Below, in pieces: positions 8,478 through 16,212 of a DNA stretch of 35,953 bases. A program made the position numbers and the translations under genes. Every line of letters starts with the position of its first letter. Positions within the stretch are counted from its first letter, which is position 1. Origin of the DNA: Nitrospirales bacterium. GTDB taxonomy: Bacteria > Nitrospirota > Nitrospiria > Nitrospirales > UBA2166. Under the pieces are notes generated by a model, which was not told where the DNA came from, ran no database searches, and worked only from the letters and a program-made list of their open reading frames with translations. The stretch covers positions 1 through 35,953 of the forward strand of contig DTRN01000069.1 in NCBI GenBank assembly GCA_012965905.1, written 5' to 3'.

Positions 8478-9139
8478 GAAGAGAGTCGTCCATCGATCAT
8501 GGTGACGGTTCGGTCAGCCATTGCTGCGGCTTCGTGGCTGTGCGTGACCATCACCACCGTCTGTCCGGATTTTTTTGTGAGAGCCCGCATCAAGTCAACA
8601 ATTTCTCGACCGCGTGTCGTATCAAGGTTGCCGGTGGGTTCGTCTGCGAGCAGGATATCAGGTTCGTGCACCATCGCACGCGCCACTGCGGCGCGCTGTT
8701 GTTCCCCTCCAGATAATTCATGGGGATAGTGAGCACCGCGATGGTGTAGTTCCACCTCCTGAAGCCATGCCTTCGCGCGTTGAGTGACCTCAGGTCCATT
8801 TATCCCTTGGAGTTGAAGGGGGAGTGCCACATTCTCTATTACCGAAAGTGTAGGCAAAAGGTTGAAAAATTGAAACACAATTCCTATTTTTGTTCCCCGC
8901 AGGGTTGTCCATGCGTCATCCGAGAGAGTCTCAGTCGGTTTTCCATCAATGATGATCTGGCCTTCAGTGGGGACATCAAGACCGGCGATCAGATTAATCA
9001 AGGTGCTTTTCCCGCTCCCGCTCGGACCCATGATCGACAAGAATACGCCTTTGGGAACTTGAAGGGTAATGCCACGAAGGACAGGAAGGGCGCGTTCCCC
9101 ACGAGAGAAGACTTTCGTTACGCCATCGAGCTGAATCAT
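8474..9139 (-). CDS. ABC transporter ATPase, LolD/YbbA/MacB type
   Basis: Cytoplasmic ATP-hydrolysing subunit of an FtsX-class (mechanotransmission) ABC system. The 221-residue protein has every core motif: Walker A GPSGSGKST (38-46), Q-loop at VFQ (88-90), signature LSGGEQQRA (142-150), Walker B ILLADEPTG (162-170) and H-loop VTHSHEA (198-204). The family normally pairs with LolCE, MacB or YbbP permeases, none of which is adjacent. The nearest candidate is the 863-residue permease at 17849-20440. Its stop overlaps the pyrD start by 4 bp. The partner assignment is inference. Confidence 0.88.
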   Translation of the reverse strand: MIQLDGVTKVFSRGERALPVLRGITLQVPKGVFLSIMGPSGSGKSTLINLIAGLDVPTEGQIIIDGKPTETLSDDAWTTLRGTKIGIVFQFFNLLPTLSVIENVALPLQLQGINGPEVTQRAKAWLQEVELHHRGAHYPHELSGGEQQRAAVARAMVHEPDILLADEPTGNLDTTRGREIVDLMRALTKKSGQTVVMVTHSHEAAAMADRTVTMIDGRLSS

Positions 9140-9225
9140 TGAGGCACGGGTACGCGAGTTCAGGGAGCTAGGTTCCGGGTTTCGGTAACAGTGTTCTCTT
9201 TAGATTCTTAAACTGTATGAACGGT

Positions 9226-10443
9226 TCACTTCTGTTGATTTAACCGGATGCGGATGAGATCGAGGAGTTTCGTAGCCATTTCACGTTTGGGCATCAGGGG
9301 AAGGTCTGCGACGAGGCCGTGTGCATCCAAGACCACGGCGGCATTGGTGTCAGAGCCAAATCCAGCGCCCGGTTTGGTGACATCGTTTGCCACAATCATG
9401 TCGAGCCCTTTGGCTTTTAGCTTTCGTGTGGCTTCTTCAATGAGGTGTTCGGTTTCCGCTGCGAATCCCACCATGAATTGCCCTGATTTTTGCGCGGACA
9501 AGCTGGTGAGGATATCAGGAGTAGGAGAAAGTGCCAGCGACACTTGCTCCCGCCCCTGTTTTTTGAGCTTGGTTTTTGCAGGTTGATCAGGTCGATAGTC
9601 TGCTACTGCGGCAGCCATGATAACCACTGTTGCGCGCTCAAAATGTTTATGCACCGCATCCCGCATTTCTTCAGCCGTTGTCACTGAGATAGTGTGGATG
9701 CCGGGCGGTGGTGTGAGCGATGTTGGCCCTGTCACTAAGACCATCTGGGCTCCGCGTTTCTGTGCAGCCTGTGCCAGCGCGTACCCCATTTTCCCCGATG
9801 ATCGATTGGCAATATATCGAACTGGATCAATTGCCTCATGCGTTGGTCCGGCGGTAATCAGCACCACTTCATCGTGGTAGTCACCTGGCATCGTGAGGAG
9901 AGAGATGATCGACGACATGATCGCTTCTTCAGATGGGAAACGACCCCATCCAATATGTCCTGAGGCGAGGGATCCGAATTCCGGATCGAGGATTTCCACG
10001 CCTGTTTCGCGAAGGGTTTTCACATTTTGTTGGACTAGCGGATGTTGCCACATGCCGCCGTCCATGGCTGGGACAACCAGTAGAGGTGCATGAGACGCTA
10101 GGATAATTGTCGACAACAAGTCATCGGCCATTCCCTGCGCAAAGCGCCCGATCAAATTTGCCGTGGCTGGGCTGACGAGGATGAGGTCAGCATTCTCTGC
10201 CAAGCGAAGGTGAGCCATATTGTCATCTGGGTTAAAGGTGTTGGTGTGGACGGGATGGCCAGACAAGGTCTGAAAGGTGAGGGGAGTGATGAATTCGCAC
10301 GCTGACGTGGTCATAACAACTTCAACATCAGCGCCAAGGTCAGTGAGTCGCCGAAGCAGCAGAATTGCCTTGTAGGCTGCGATGCTTCCGCCCACTCCGA
10401 ATACGACGCGCTTTCCGGATAGTTGTTTTTTGGTCACTGGCAT
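9226..10443 (-). CDS. coaBC: Bifunctional phosphopantothenoylcysteine decarboxylase / phosphopantothenate-cysteine ligase
   Basis: Joins cysteine to 4'-phosphopantothenate and decarboxylates the product, two steps of coenzyme A synthesis. The 405-residue protein has the CoaC flavoprotein half first (GVGGSIAAYK, 16-25; catalytic-histidine segment NMAHLRLAENADLILVSPAT, 75-94) and the CoaB half from about residue 190 (ITAGPTHEAIDPVRYIANRSSGKMG). Two CoaC active-site motifs are variant: the usual PAMNxxMW reads PAMDGGMW (125-132), and the usual LACG reads LASG (159-162), so the reactive cysteine position is serine. Both changes occur together, as I recall for some other bacterial lineages. The gene diverges from the Fur-controlled binding protein gene. 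Confidence 0.93.
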   Translation of the reverse strand: MPVTKKQLSGKRVVFGVGGSIAAYKAILLLRRLTDLGADVEVVMTTSACEFITPLTFQTLSGHPVHTNTFNPDDNMAHLRLAENADLILVSPATANLIGRFAQGMADDLLSTIILASHAPLLVVPAMDGGMWQHPLVQQNVKTLRETGVEILDPEFGSLASGHIGWGRFPSEEAIMSSIISLLTMPGDYHDEVVLITAGPTHEAIDPVRYIANRSSGKMGYALAQAAQKRGAQMVLVTGPTSLTPPPGIHTISVTTAEEMRDAVHKHFERATVVIMAAAVADYRPDQPAKTKLKKQGREQVSLALSPTPDILTSLSAQKSGQFMVGFAAETEHLIEEATRKLKAKGLDMIVANDVTKPGAGFGSDTNAAVVLDAHGLVADLPLMPKREMATKLLDLIRIRLNQQK

Positions 10444-10499
10444 AGGCCTTTCATAGATTCAAGATAACGTAAGTGACCCAAATTGTGAATCTCTGCGAG

Positions 10500-10529
10500 T
10501 TGACGGACGCTCTGGTGCTCTGCTTTAAT
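10500..10529 (+). promoter_or_regulatory. Predicted sigma-70 promoter of the binding-protein gene
   Basis: A TTGACG -35 (10500-10505) and TTTAAT -10 (10524-10529) are separated by 18 bp; each hexamer is one base from consensus. The predicted transcription start falls inside the Fur box that begins at 10529, and the ATG is at 10583. Confidence 0.6.
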
Positions 10530-10543
10530 GATAATAATAATCA
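10529..10543. promoter_or_regulatory. Fur box (7-1-7 type)
   Basis: TGATAATAATAATCA matches the 7-1-7 Fur consensus TGATAATnATTATCA at all but one base. It starts on the last base of the -10 hexamer and covers the expected start point, the classical position for iron-dependent repression by Fur. It controls the gene starting at 10583; an effect on the divergent coaBC gene is possible but less likely. Confidence 0.72.
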
Positions 10544-10582
10544 AAAGCGTTTTCGATAGGGTCGATTGAGGCGAGGTCATTT

Positions 10583-11626
10583 ATGAGTATAAGTGGAAAC
10601 AGGTGCAATGACAGTAGCCATGTGGTGAGGAGTTCCGTCAAGACAATTGGGTTTATGTTGTTGCTATTGATGGTCTTTTGGGCATCGGCGCCAGCGTTTG
10701 CGGCTGATATGATTTTGTATTCCGGACGAAAGGAAAAGGCGATTAAGCCGGTCGTCGATGCCTTTACCGCTCAGACTGGCATTACGGTTGCTCTTAAAAC
10801 CGGCAAAACGTCTGGGTTGGCAAACACGCTTATCCTTGAGAAGAATCGGCCACGTGCGGATGTATTTATTGCGACCGTGGGTGGTGTGATGGAGATTCTG
10901 GCTGGCAAGGGCGTCTTGTCTTCCTATAGGTCCCCGGCGGCGGAACGGCTACCAGCCGAATTTAAGAGCGAATCGGGTTATTGGACGGGGATTTCGGGAC
11001 GGGCGAGGATTATCATCTATAACACAGAACTTGTTGCTCACAACGATGTTCCGAAATCGGTCTTCGAACTGGTTGATCCTCAATGGAAGGGCAAGGTCGC
11101 CGTTGCTGGGACGAGAGAGCGAACCACGCTGAGTTGGGCCTCCTGGCTTGTTCATGAAAAGGGCAAAGATTCGATCCAGCAATACTTCCAGCAACTGGGG
11201 TCGAATGGCCTCACGATCCTCTCTGATAATTCTGAGGTGTGGCGTGGGGTTGGACGGGGGGAGTTTGCAATTGGAGTGACGAACTCTCCCAACTCTCATT
11301 TGGCGGTGCGCGCTGGCCTGCCGGTCGGCGAAGTGTATCCAGATCAGGATACGATCGGCACCTTGGTCAATCTCAATGCCATTGCGGTCGTTCAGGGGGG
11401 ACCACATCCTGAGCCAGCAAAGCGATTTGTCGATTTCGTGCTTTCGTCGTCTGGACAACGGTTGTTGATTGAAAACGCTTATGAAATTCCATTGGTGGCA
11501 AATGTCGATTCCGGATCGGTCAAACCACTCTCGGCGATAAAAACGCCGTCGCTCACCGTCCGCAGTTTAGCCGATGCCGCTGACTCTACGATGGATCTCC
11601 TGAGAACGATCGACCCACGCTGGTAA
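10583..11626 (+). CDS. Periplasmic substrate-binding protein, iron(III)-type family
   Basis: A 347-residue extracellular solute-binding protein of the FbpA/FutA-like class. A signal peptide (hydrophobic 22-36, cleavage likely after APAFA at 40) exports it to the periplasm. The mature start DMILYSGRKEKAIKPVVDAF and the NRPRADVFIATVGG block are typical of the family. A near-perfect Fur box over the promoter supports a role in iron uptake. The loop that normally carries the adjacent iron-ligand tyrosines reads GVTNSPNSHLAV (231-242) and has no YY pair, so the ligand or its coordination may differ. No permease or ATPase gene lies beside it, so it must use a transporter encoded elsewhere. A GCGAGG ribosome-binding site sits 6 bp before the ATG. 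Confidence 0.82.
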   Translation: MSISGNRCNDSSHVVRSSVKTIGFMLLLLMVFWASAPAFAADMILYSGRKEKAIKPVVDAFTAQTGITVALKTGKTSGLANTLILEKNRPRADVFIATVGGVMEILAGKGVLSSYRSPAAERLPAEFKSESGYWTGISGRARIIIYNTELVAHNDVPKSVFELVDPQWKGKVAVAGTRERTTLSWASWLVHEKGKDSIQQYFQQLGSNGLTILSDNSEVWRGVGRGEFAIGVTNSPNSHLAVRAGLPVGEVYPDQDTIGTLVNLNAIAVVQGGPHPEPAKRFVDFVLSSSGQRLLIENAYEIPLVANVDSGSVKPLSAIKTPSLTVRSLADAADSTMDLLRTIDPRW

Positions 11627-11716
11627 TTCAGGGTGTGCTTTATGGGCCTTTTGGCCGATATGTTGATATAGCGCTTCCTTTCAGTCTTTTCTATGGATCA
11701 GCGGCGTCCAACATCG

Positions 11717-11722
11717 TATAAT
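11717..11722 (+). promoter_or_regulatory. Possible -10 element before the cytochrome gene
   Basis: A perfect TATAAT lies 66 bp upstream of the GTG start of the heme-c gene. The sequence 17 bp further upstream (TGGATC) is a poor -35, so this is only a candidate. Nothing else stands out in the 162-bp gap after the binding-protein gene; a short GGCC-TTTT-GGCC repeat at 11645-11656 is too weak to call a terminator. Confidence 0.3.
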
Positions 11723-11788
11723 GCCGCGTTTGGTCGATATTGCGAACGAGTATGAATTTTTAAGAAAACCTGATTGTGAGAGGGTGTT

Positions 11789-12862
11789 GTGCCTAAACTA
11801 ATGTGGCCAGTGGTGATTGGGGTTGTGTGTGCGGTTGTGACGTGGGTTGTCTCCGGGATGCTCCATTTTCCTCGGGTATTCCAATGGATGTTCATGTGCT
11901 ATGTCGCGCTTGGGACAGGGGTATTTCTTTTGTTGGCGGCGCCGAATCTTCCGTCGTTCCGTGGTGGAAAAGCGATCGTAGGGCTTGTCGTATTTTACCT
12001 CGTCACGTCTGGAGTCTTTTTGGCTGGCGGCGCGATCCTTCCGCAATATGACCCGACGGTTGAGCAGGAGAAGATCAATAAAATTCTCAAACATCGGCGT
12101 GCGCAATTTGAGCGGCCGCACAACACTGAAGAACTTCGCAAGAAAGCCGAAGTCTTGTCGGCGAAGGCCAACGACCTGATGGGACGTGTTGCAAAATTGC
12201 AAGGCGCCGTTGTTCCAGTTGTTGCCTCTTCAACGTTGACCTTGTCCCCAGTCCAGCGAGGCGAGGAGGTCTATCAACTCTACGAGTGTTACAACTGCCA
12301 TAAAATTGGGGGCAAAGGGGGAACCAAGAAACGCGGGCCCGAGTTGGGAAATCTCGGCAATATTCTCACTCAAAATCAAATTATTACAAAGGTGACCAGT
12401 ACCAAGAGAGATCCCTATTTTTACGCGGAAGGGTTTGAAAAGGAACACAAAAAGGGCCTGATGCCGGATAAATATCGTGAGCTGATGACCGACGAGGAAT
12501 TAGAAACCCTTGCGGCATATTTAATGACGCTGAAGAATCCAGCCTTTAAAACACCAAAGCCGATCTTTCTTAAGGACGAGGTGCAACATGGGTTCATGGT
12601 ATACGGGTATGTTCGAGACGCGAACGGTCAACCGGTACCGAATATGAAGGTGGCGGCTCGGCCTGCCAAAGACGGCAGTCACGCCACCTTGGCTACCACG
12701 AATCAAGCAGGGTATTACGAGGCGTTTATGCACTTGCACAACGCCGATGACGAGACGACGATTGTTGTTTCTGCTGGAGATAAAATGAAAGAATTCACCG
12801 CAACATTCGATCCTTCAGATAAGACGACCAAGCGGCAGGCGGCCATGGATTTCACGTTGTAG
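11789..12862 (+). CDS. Membrane-anchored c-type cytochrome with carboxypeptidase-regulatory-like domain
   Basis: A 357-residue protein of unknown specific role, predicted to expose a heme-c domain outside the cytoplasmic membrane. Three hydrophobic helices (about 6-25, 32-51, 62-82) are followed by a charged, likely coiled segment (90-140). A single-heme cytochrome c domain comes next, with CYNCH at 167-171 and a likely distal methionine at M225 (GLMPDKY). The C-terminus (268-357) resembles a CarboxypepD_reg/Ig-like domain: VYGYVRDANGQPVPNMKV, then a TTNQAGYYEAF segment. The GTG start is supported by GAGAGG 5 bp upstream. It precedes the radical SAM/ArsM gene by 81 bp on the same strand. An electron-transfer role is inferred from the heme motif only. 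Confidence 0.8.
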   Translation: MPKLMWPVVIGVVCAVVTWVVSGMLHFPRVFQWMFMCYVALGTGVFLLLAAPNLPSFRGGKAIVGLVVFYLVTSGVFLAGGAILPQYDPTVEQEKINKILKHRRAQFERPHNTEELRKKAEVLSAKANDLMGRVAKLQGAVVPVVASSTLTLSPVQRGEEVYQLYECYNCHKIGGKGGTKKRGPELGNLGNILTQNQIITKVTSTKRDPYFYAEGFEKEHKKGLMPDKYRELMTDEELETLAAYLMTLKNPAFKTPKPIFLKDEVQHGFMVYGYVRDANGQPVPNMKVAARPAKDGSHATLATTNQAGYYEAFMHLHNADDETTIVVSAGDKMKEFTATFDPSDKTTKRQAAMDFTL

Positions 12863-12943
12863 GCGTTGATGGATGTCATGACCCAACCAGCTCGGAGTCG
12901 TTCGTCCATCCACCATCACGTCTGATCCTCATCGTATAACGAG

Positions 12944-15457
12944 ATGAACATGCTGCAAGACACCACGATTCTGTACCGACCTGAGTATGCTGAGTTCAAA
13001 CGAAACGGCGTGCATTTTTTTGTTGATGGGGATCGGCCCAATTGGGCATCAACCGATTGGCGCGGCGCGGCGTTGCTTCGTTTGATCGATGGCCGTCGGA
13101 CGCTGAAGGATCTCGTCCGTGATTATGGCGAGCAGGTTCAGGTTGATCCGTTGCGGTCGTGGGTGCATGTCCGTGGATATGTTCAGGCGGCGCTGCGAAG
13201 CGAGATGCTCTCCCTCGATCCCATCGCTTCAGAGATCTATTCTGGACGCGCATCGTATCTTCGCCCCTCCGGCCTAAATGAGTTTTGGGTGCATACCAAC
13301 AACTCTTGCAATCTCACCTGCGCGCATTGCCTTGTCTCCTCGCATCCAGGTGCGGATCCGGGACCCTCAACCGATCATCTGCTTCGCGTGATGACTGAAG
13401 CGAAGGAGCTTGGAGTCTCACGGTTTTACTTTACTGGGGGTGAACCGTTTCTTCGCAAGGACATCTTCGAGCTTATTGTGCACGCGACCACCACGCTTGA
13501 TTCCGAGCTCATCGTGCTCACCAATGCGACCTTGTTTCGCGGGACAGTGCTGAAACAGCTTGAAGCGCTTGATCGAACACGATTGAAGTTTCAGGTGAGT
13601 CTCGACGGCGCGACGCCTGAGGTGAATGATCCGATTCGTGGAGAAAAGACGTTTGAGAACATCACGCGGGGGATCCAAACCGTTGTTGGAATGGGCATTG
13701 ATATTTCGTTGACTGCCGTAATGACCGCAACAAACCTGACAGATCTTCCCAAGCTTCCGGCCGTGGCAAAGTCTCTTGGTGTGAAGTCCATTCACGTAAT
13801 GTGGATGCACCGCCGCGGAAGAATTTTGGAACATGACGATCTTCCGTTTCCCAATAATGAGGAAATGCTCTCGTCGATGCGCTTGGTCAAGCAGACTGCC
13901 GACGACGTTGGTGTGACATTAGATAATGTTGAGTCTCTTCATGGACGAGTCAACGGACGTCCCGGCGTCAAGTTCGATCTTAGTAATGCTTGCTGGGACA
14001 GTCTCTGTCTCAGCTACGATGGACACGTCTACCCTTCGGCGTCATTTGCTGGGCATCCTGGTCTTGATTTGGGGGATACCGGCACATCTTCGTTGCGTTC
14101 GCTGTGGTTGGACAGTGCAGTCGCGAACACCATTCGAACCGCAACGGTGGCGAATAAGATTGGCGTATCGACCGATCCATTTCGGTTTATCCTGGGGGGG
14201 GGAGATATAGAACATAGCTACTTTTTCTCAGAACAGCAGCCCGGCGAGAACCATGTATTGGACGAGGACCCGTATTACGGTCTCTATGTCGAACTGTGCA
14301 AGGACATCATGGTCCGGCTTGCGGAATCGAAGCGGTCTGCCTTTAACGCGAAATCTGGGTTTGATGGCCCCATCCTGTTTCACGTGATGGGGGAGGGAAT
14401 GGCTACCTGTGGCAGTCATTTCTGGGATACGCAGGTCACCACGTTGCACTCCAATTGCGTGCTGGCATTTAACGTTGAGACGCCTCACGTCATTATCCAG
14501 GATTTCTATAGCAAGGCCGCAGAGGTTCCTCAACCGGAATTGTGCTGCACAATTGATGGCTATACTGAAGAAGAACTTTCACACATTCCACAGGAAGTCC
14601 GTGAGCGTTCGTATGGGTGCGGATCGCCCATGCGAGGCGCAGCGATTCGAGAGGGTGACACCATCGTGGACCTTGGATCAGGCGGGGGCATTGATTGTTT
14701 TGTCGCGGCACGAAAAACAGGCTGTTCAGGACGTGTCATCGGTGTCGACATGACCGACAGCATGTTACAGGTCGCCGAGCGTAACCGACCTCCGGTTTCC
14801 GAATTGCTTGGCTATGATATTGTCGAGTTTCGAAAGGGATATCTGGAAGAGATTCCGGTGCAGGACAAAACGGCAGATCTCGTCACCTCCAACTGCGTCA
14901 TTAATCTCTCTCCCGACAAGAAAGCCGTCTTTTCAGAAATTTGGAGAATTCTCAAAGATGGTGGTCGAACCGTTATTTCTGATATCGTCTCCGAGCGTTC
15001 GGTACCTCCTGCTATTAAAGTAAACAACCAACTGTGGGGAGAGTGCATCGCGGGCGCGTTGACCGAAGAAGAATTTATCGCCTCACTTGAAGAGGCAGGT
15101 TTTTATGGGATCGAGTTGCTTCAGAAAGTAGTGTATCGTGACGTCGAAGGGCATCGATTCAATTCCGTCACCGCACGGGGCTATAAATATGAAGTGCCCA
15201 TTGAGCCTTCCAAAAATGGATACATGGCGATTTATCGTGGTCCGATGAAAATGGTAATGGATGAGGCTGGTCGGGCCTATCACAGAGGCGAGGCTGTTCC
15301 CGTCTCAGCACACACTGCGGCACGGCTTCAGACCTATCCATACACCTCCCTTTTCACGGTGATTCCCCCCGAACACCAATCGATGGACATACTGCCATCA
15401 ACACAATCCTCAGGTGGCTCGCCTGCCATCCCCGGGGAAGTATCCTGCTGTTCCTAA
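12944..15457 (+). CDS. PqqD-like / radical SAM / ArsM-type methyltransferase fusion
   Basis: An 837-residue multidomain enzyme. Residues 1-95 resemble a PqqD-like peptide-binding wing. Residues 112-300 form a radical SAM barrel with C122xxxC126xxC129 for the 4Fe-4S cluster and FTGGEPFL (163-170). A partial SPASM-like region follows (C350, C355, then DGHVYPSAS, where a further cysteine would be usual). Residues 530-745 are an As(III) S-adenosylmethionine methyltransferase: ELCC (532-535), YGCGSP with C559, SAM loop DLGSGGG (576-582), SNCVINLS with C651, and GECIAGAL with C701. These last three cysteines match the arsenic-binding triad of ArsM. The chain ends in SCCS. Likely product: a methylated and further radical-modified arsenical. 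Substrate is inferred, not shown. Confidence 0.85.
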   Translation: MNMLQDTTILYRPEYAEFKRNGVHFFVDGDRPNWASTDWRGAALLRLIDGRRTLKDLVRDYGEQVQVDPLRSWVHVRGYVQAALRSEMLSLDPIASEIYSGRASYLRPSGLNEFWVHTNNSCNLTCAHCLVSSHPGADPGPSTDHLLRVMTEAKELGVSRFYFTGGEPFLRKDIFELIVHATTTLDSELIVLTNATLFRGTVLKQLEALDRTRLKFQVSLDGATPEVNDPIRGEKTFENITRGIQTVVGMGIDISLTAVMTATNLTDLPKLPAVAKSLGVKSIHVMWMHRRGRILEHDDLPFPNNEEMLSSMRLVKQTADDVGVTLDNVESLHGRVNGRPGVKFDLSNACWDSLCLSYDGHVYPSASFAGHPGLDLGDTGTSSLRSLWLDSAVANTIRTATVANKIGVSTDPFRFILGGGDIEHSYFFSEQQPGENHVLDEDPYYGLYVELCKDIMVRLAESKRSAFNAKSGFDGPILFHVMGEGMATCGSHFWDTQVTTLHSNCVLAFNVETPHVIIQDFYSKAAEVPQPELCCTIDGYTEEELSHIPQEVRERSYGCGSPMRGAAIREGDTIVDLGSGGGIDCFVAARKTGCSGRVIGVDMTDSMLQVAERNRPPVSELLGYDIVEFRKGYLEEIPVQDKTADLVTSNCVINLSPDKKAVFSEIWRILKDGGRTVISDIVSERSVPPAIKVNNQLWGECIAGALTEEEFIASLEEAGFYGIELLQKVVYRDVEGHRFNSVTARGYKYEVPIEPSKNGYMAIYRGPMKMVMDEAGRAYHRGEAVPVSAHTAARLQTYPYTSLFTVIPPEHQSMDILPSTQSSGGSPAIPGEVSCCS

Positions 15458-15479
15458 TCGACCCACACCTTTCCGTTCC

Positions 15480-16187
15480 ATGCTGACTGTGACTCGTCAA
15501 AAGATTACGATTGGAGTGGCCGTCCTTGTCTTCGGTCTCGGGGTCATTGCGTTTCTCATCATGGAATTCTCTGATGCGTTCCACATTCCAACACCGGATG
15601 AGATCTCAGCATGGGTCGAGGGATATGGCGCGGCGGGTCCAGTGGTGTATCTCCTGCTGTATGCCTTTGTCCCCATGCTGTTTGTCCCCAGCTTCCCGAT
15701 TAGCATGGCCGCAGGTCTCTTATTCGGTCCGCTATGGGGCACGGTGTTTGCCTCTATGGGATCGACCCTTGGTGCGATTATCCCTTTCATTGTTGCGCGG
15801 CACTTCGCCCGGCCGTACGTTGAGCGACATCTCCGTGGTCGGATGAAGGATTTGGATCAGAAGATCGAAGTTCATGGCTGGATATATGTGGCCATTACAC
15901 GGTTGATTCCGCTCTTTCCATTTGAGCTTCTCAATTATGGCTTCGGCTTGACCAAGGTTCGGTTTGTGACATACATTGTGGTTTCGTGGCTGGGCATGTT
16001 GCCGGCAACGATTGCCTATGTGTTCTTCGGGTCATCGATCTTGACTGTCCTGGATGGTACATTGTCCATAGAGCTTGTTGTCGGAGTGATTCTCTTCGGT
16101 GTCCTGGCGCTATTACCACTGGTGTATCGGCGGTCTCGCTATTTCAAATCCAAACAGGAACCTGATCGTACGGCCAGCGAGGCGTGA
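15480..16187 (+). CDS. TVP38/TMEM64 family membrane protein (VTT/SNARE-associated domain)
   Basis: A polytopic inner-membrane protein of the DedA-related TVP38/TMEM64 family, whose biochemical role is poorly defined (lipid or small-solute movement across membranes has been proposed for relatives). From the ATG at 15480 it has 235 residues. A GTG at 15414 would add 22 residues and overlap the fusion gene by 44 bp; neither start has a clear ribosome-binding site. Family features are the FVPSFPISMAAGLLFGPLWG segment, the glycine-rich GSTLGAIIPFIVAR re-entrant region, and the TRLIPLFPFELLNYGFGLT motif. It starts 22 bp after the radical SAM/ArsM gene and so is probably co-transcribed. TVP38 genes are, as I recall, frequent neighbours of arsenosugar genes. 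Confidence 0.82.
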   Translation: MLTVTRQKITIGVAVLVFGLGVIAFLIMEFSDAFHIPTPDEISAWVEGYGAAGPVVYLLLYAFVPMLFVPSFPISMAAGLLFGPLWGTVFASMGSTLGAIIPFIVARHFARPYVERHLRGRMKDLDQKIEVHGWIYVAITRLIPLFPFELLNYGFGLTKVRFVTYIVVSWLGMLPATIAYVFFGSSILTVLDGTLSIELVVGVILFGVLALLPLVYRRSRYFKSKQEPDRTASEA

Positions 16188-16212
16188 TGTAGCGTGGTAT
16201 AGGTAACCCATC

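Noticed and set aside
7959-8729. 256-codon plus-strand open frame across pyrD and the ABC ATPase
   Set aside because: It spans two well-supported minus-strand genes, has no family features and no ribosome-binding site.
11645-11656. GGCC-TTTT-GGCC repeat as terminator of the binding-protein gene
   Set aside because: The stem is only 4 bp and no T-tract follows.
14190-14210. G-run (about nine G) inside the radical SAM gene as a possible phase-variation or frameshift site
   Set aside because: The frame is continuous and the encoded LGGGDIEHS segment fits radical SAM/SPASM proteins, so no frameshift is needed; a slippage role has no support.
15414-15479. GTG start of the TVP38 gene overlapping the radical SAM/ArsM gene
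   Set aside because: It would add a 22-residue polar leader ahead of the first helix and overlap by 44 bp with no properly spaced ribosome-binding site; kept only as an alternative.
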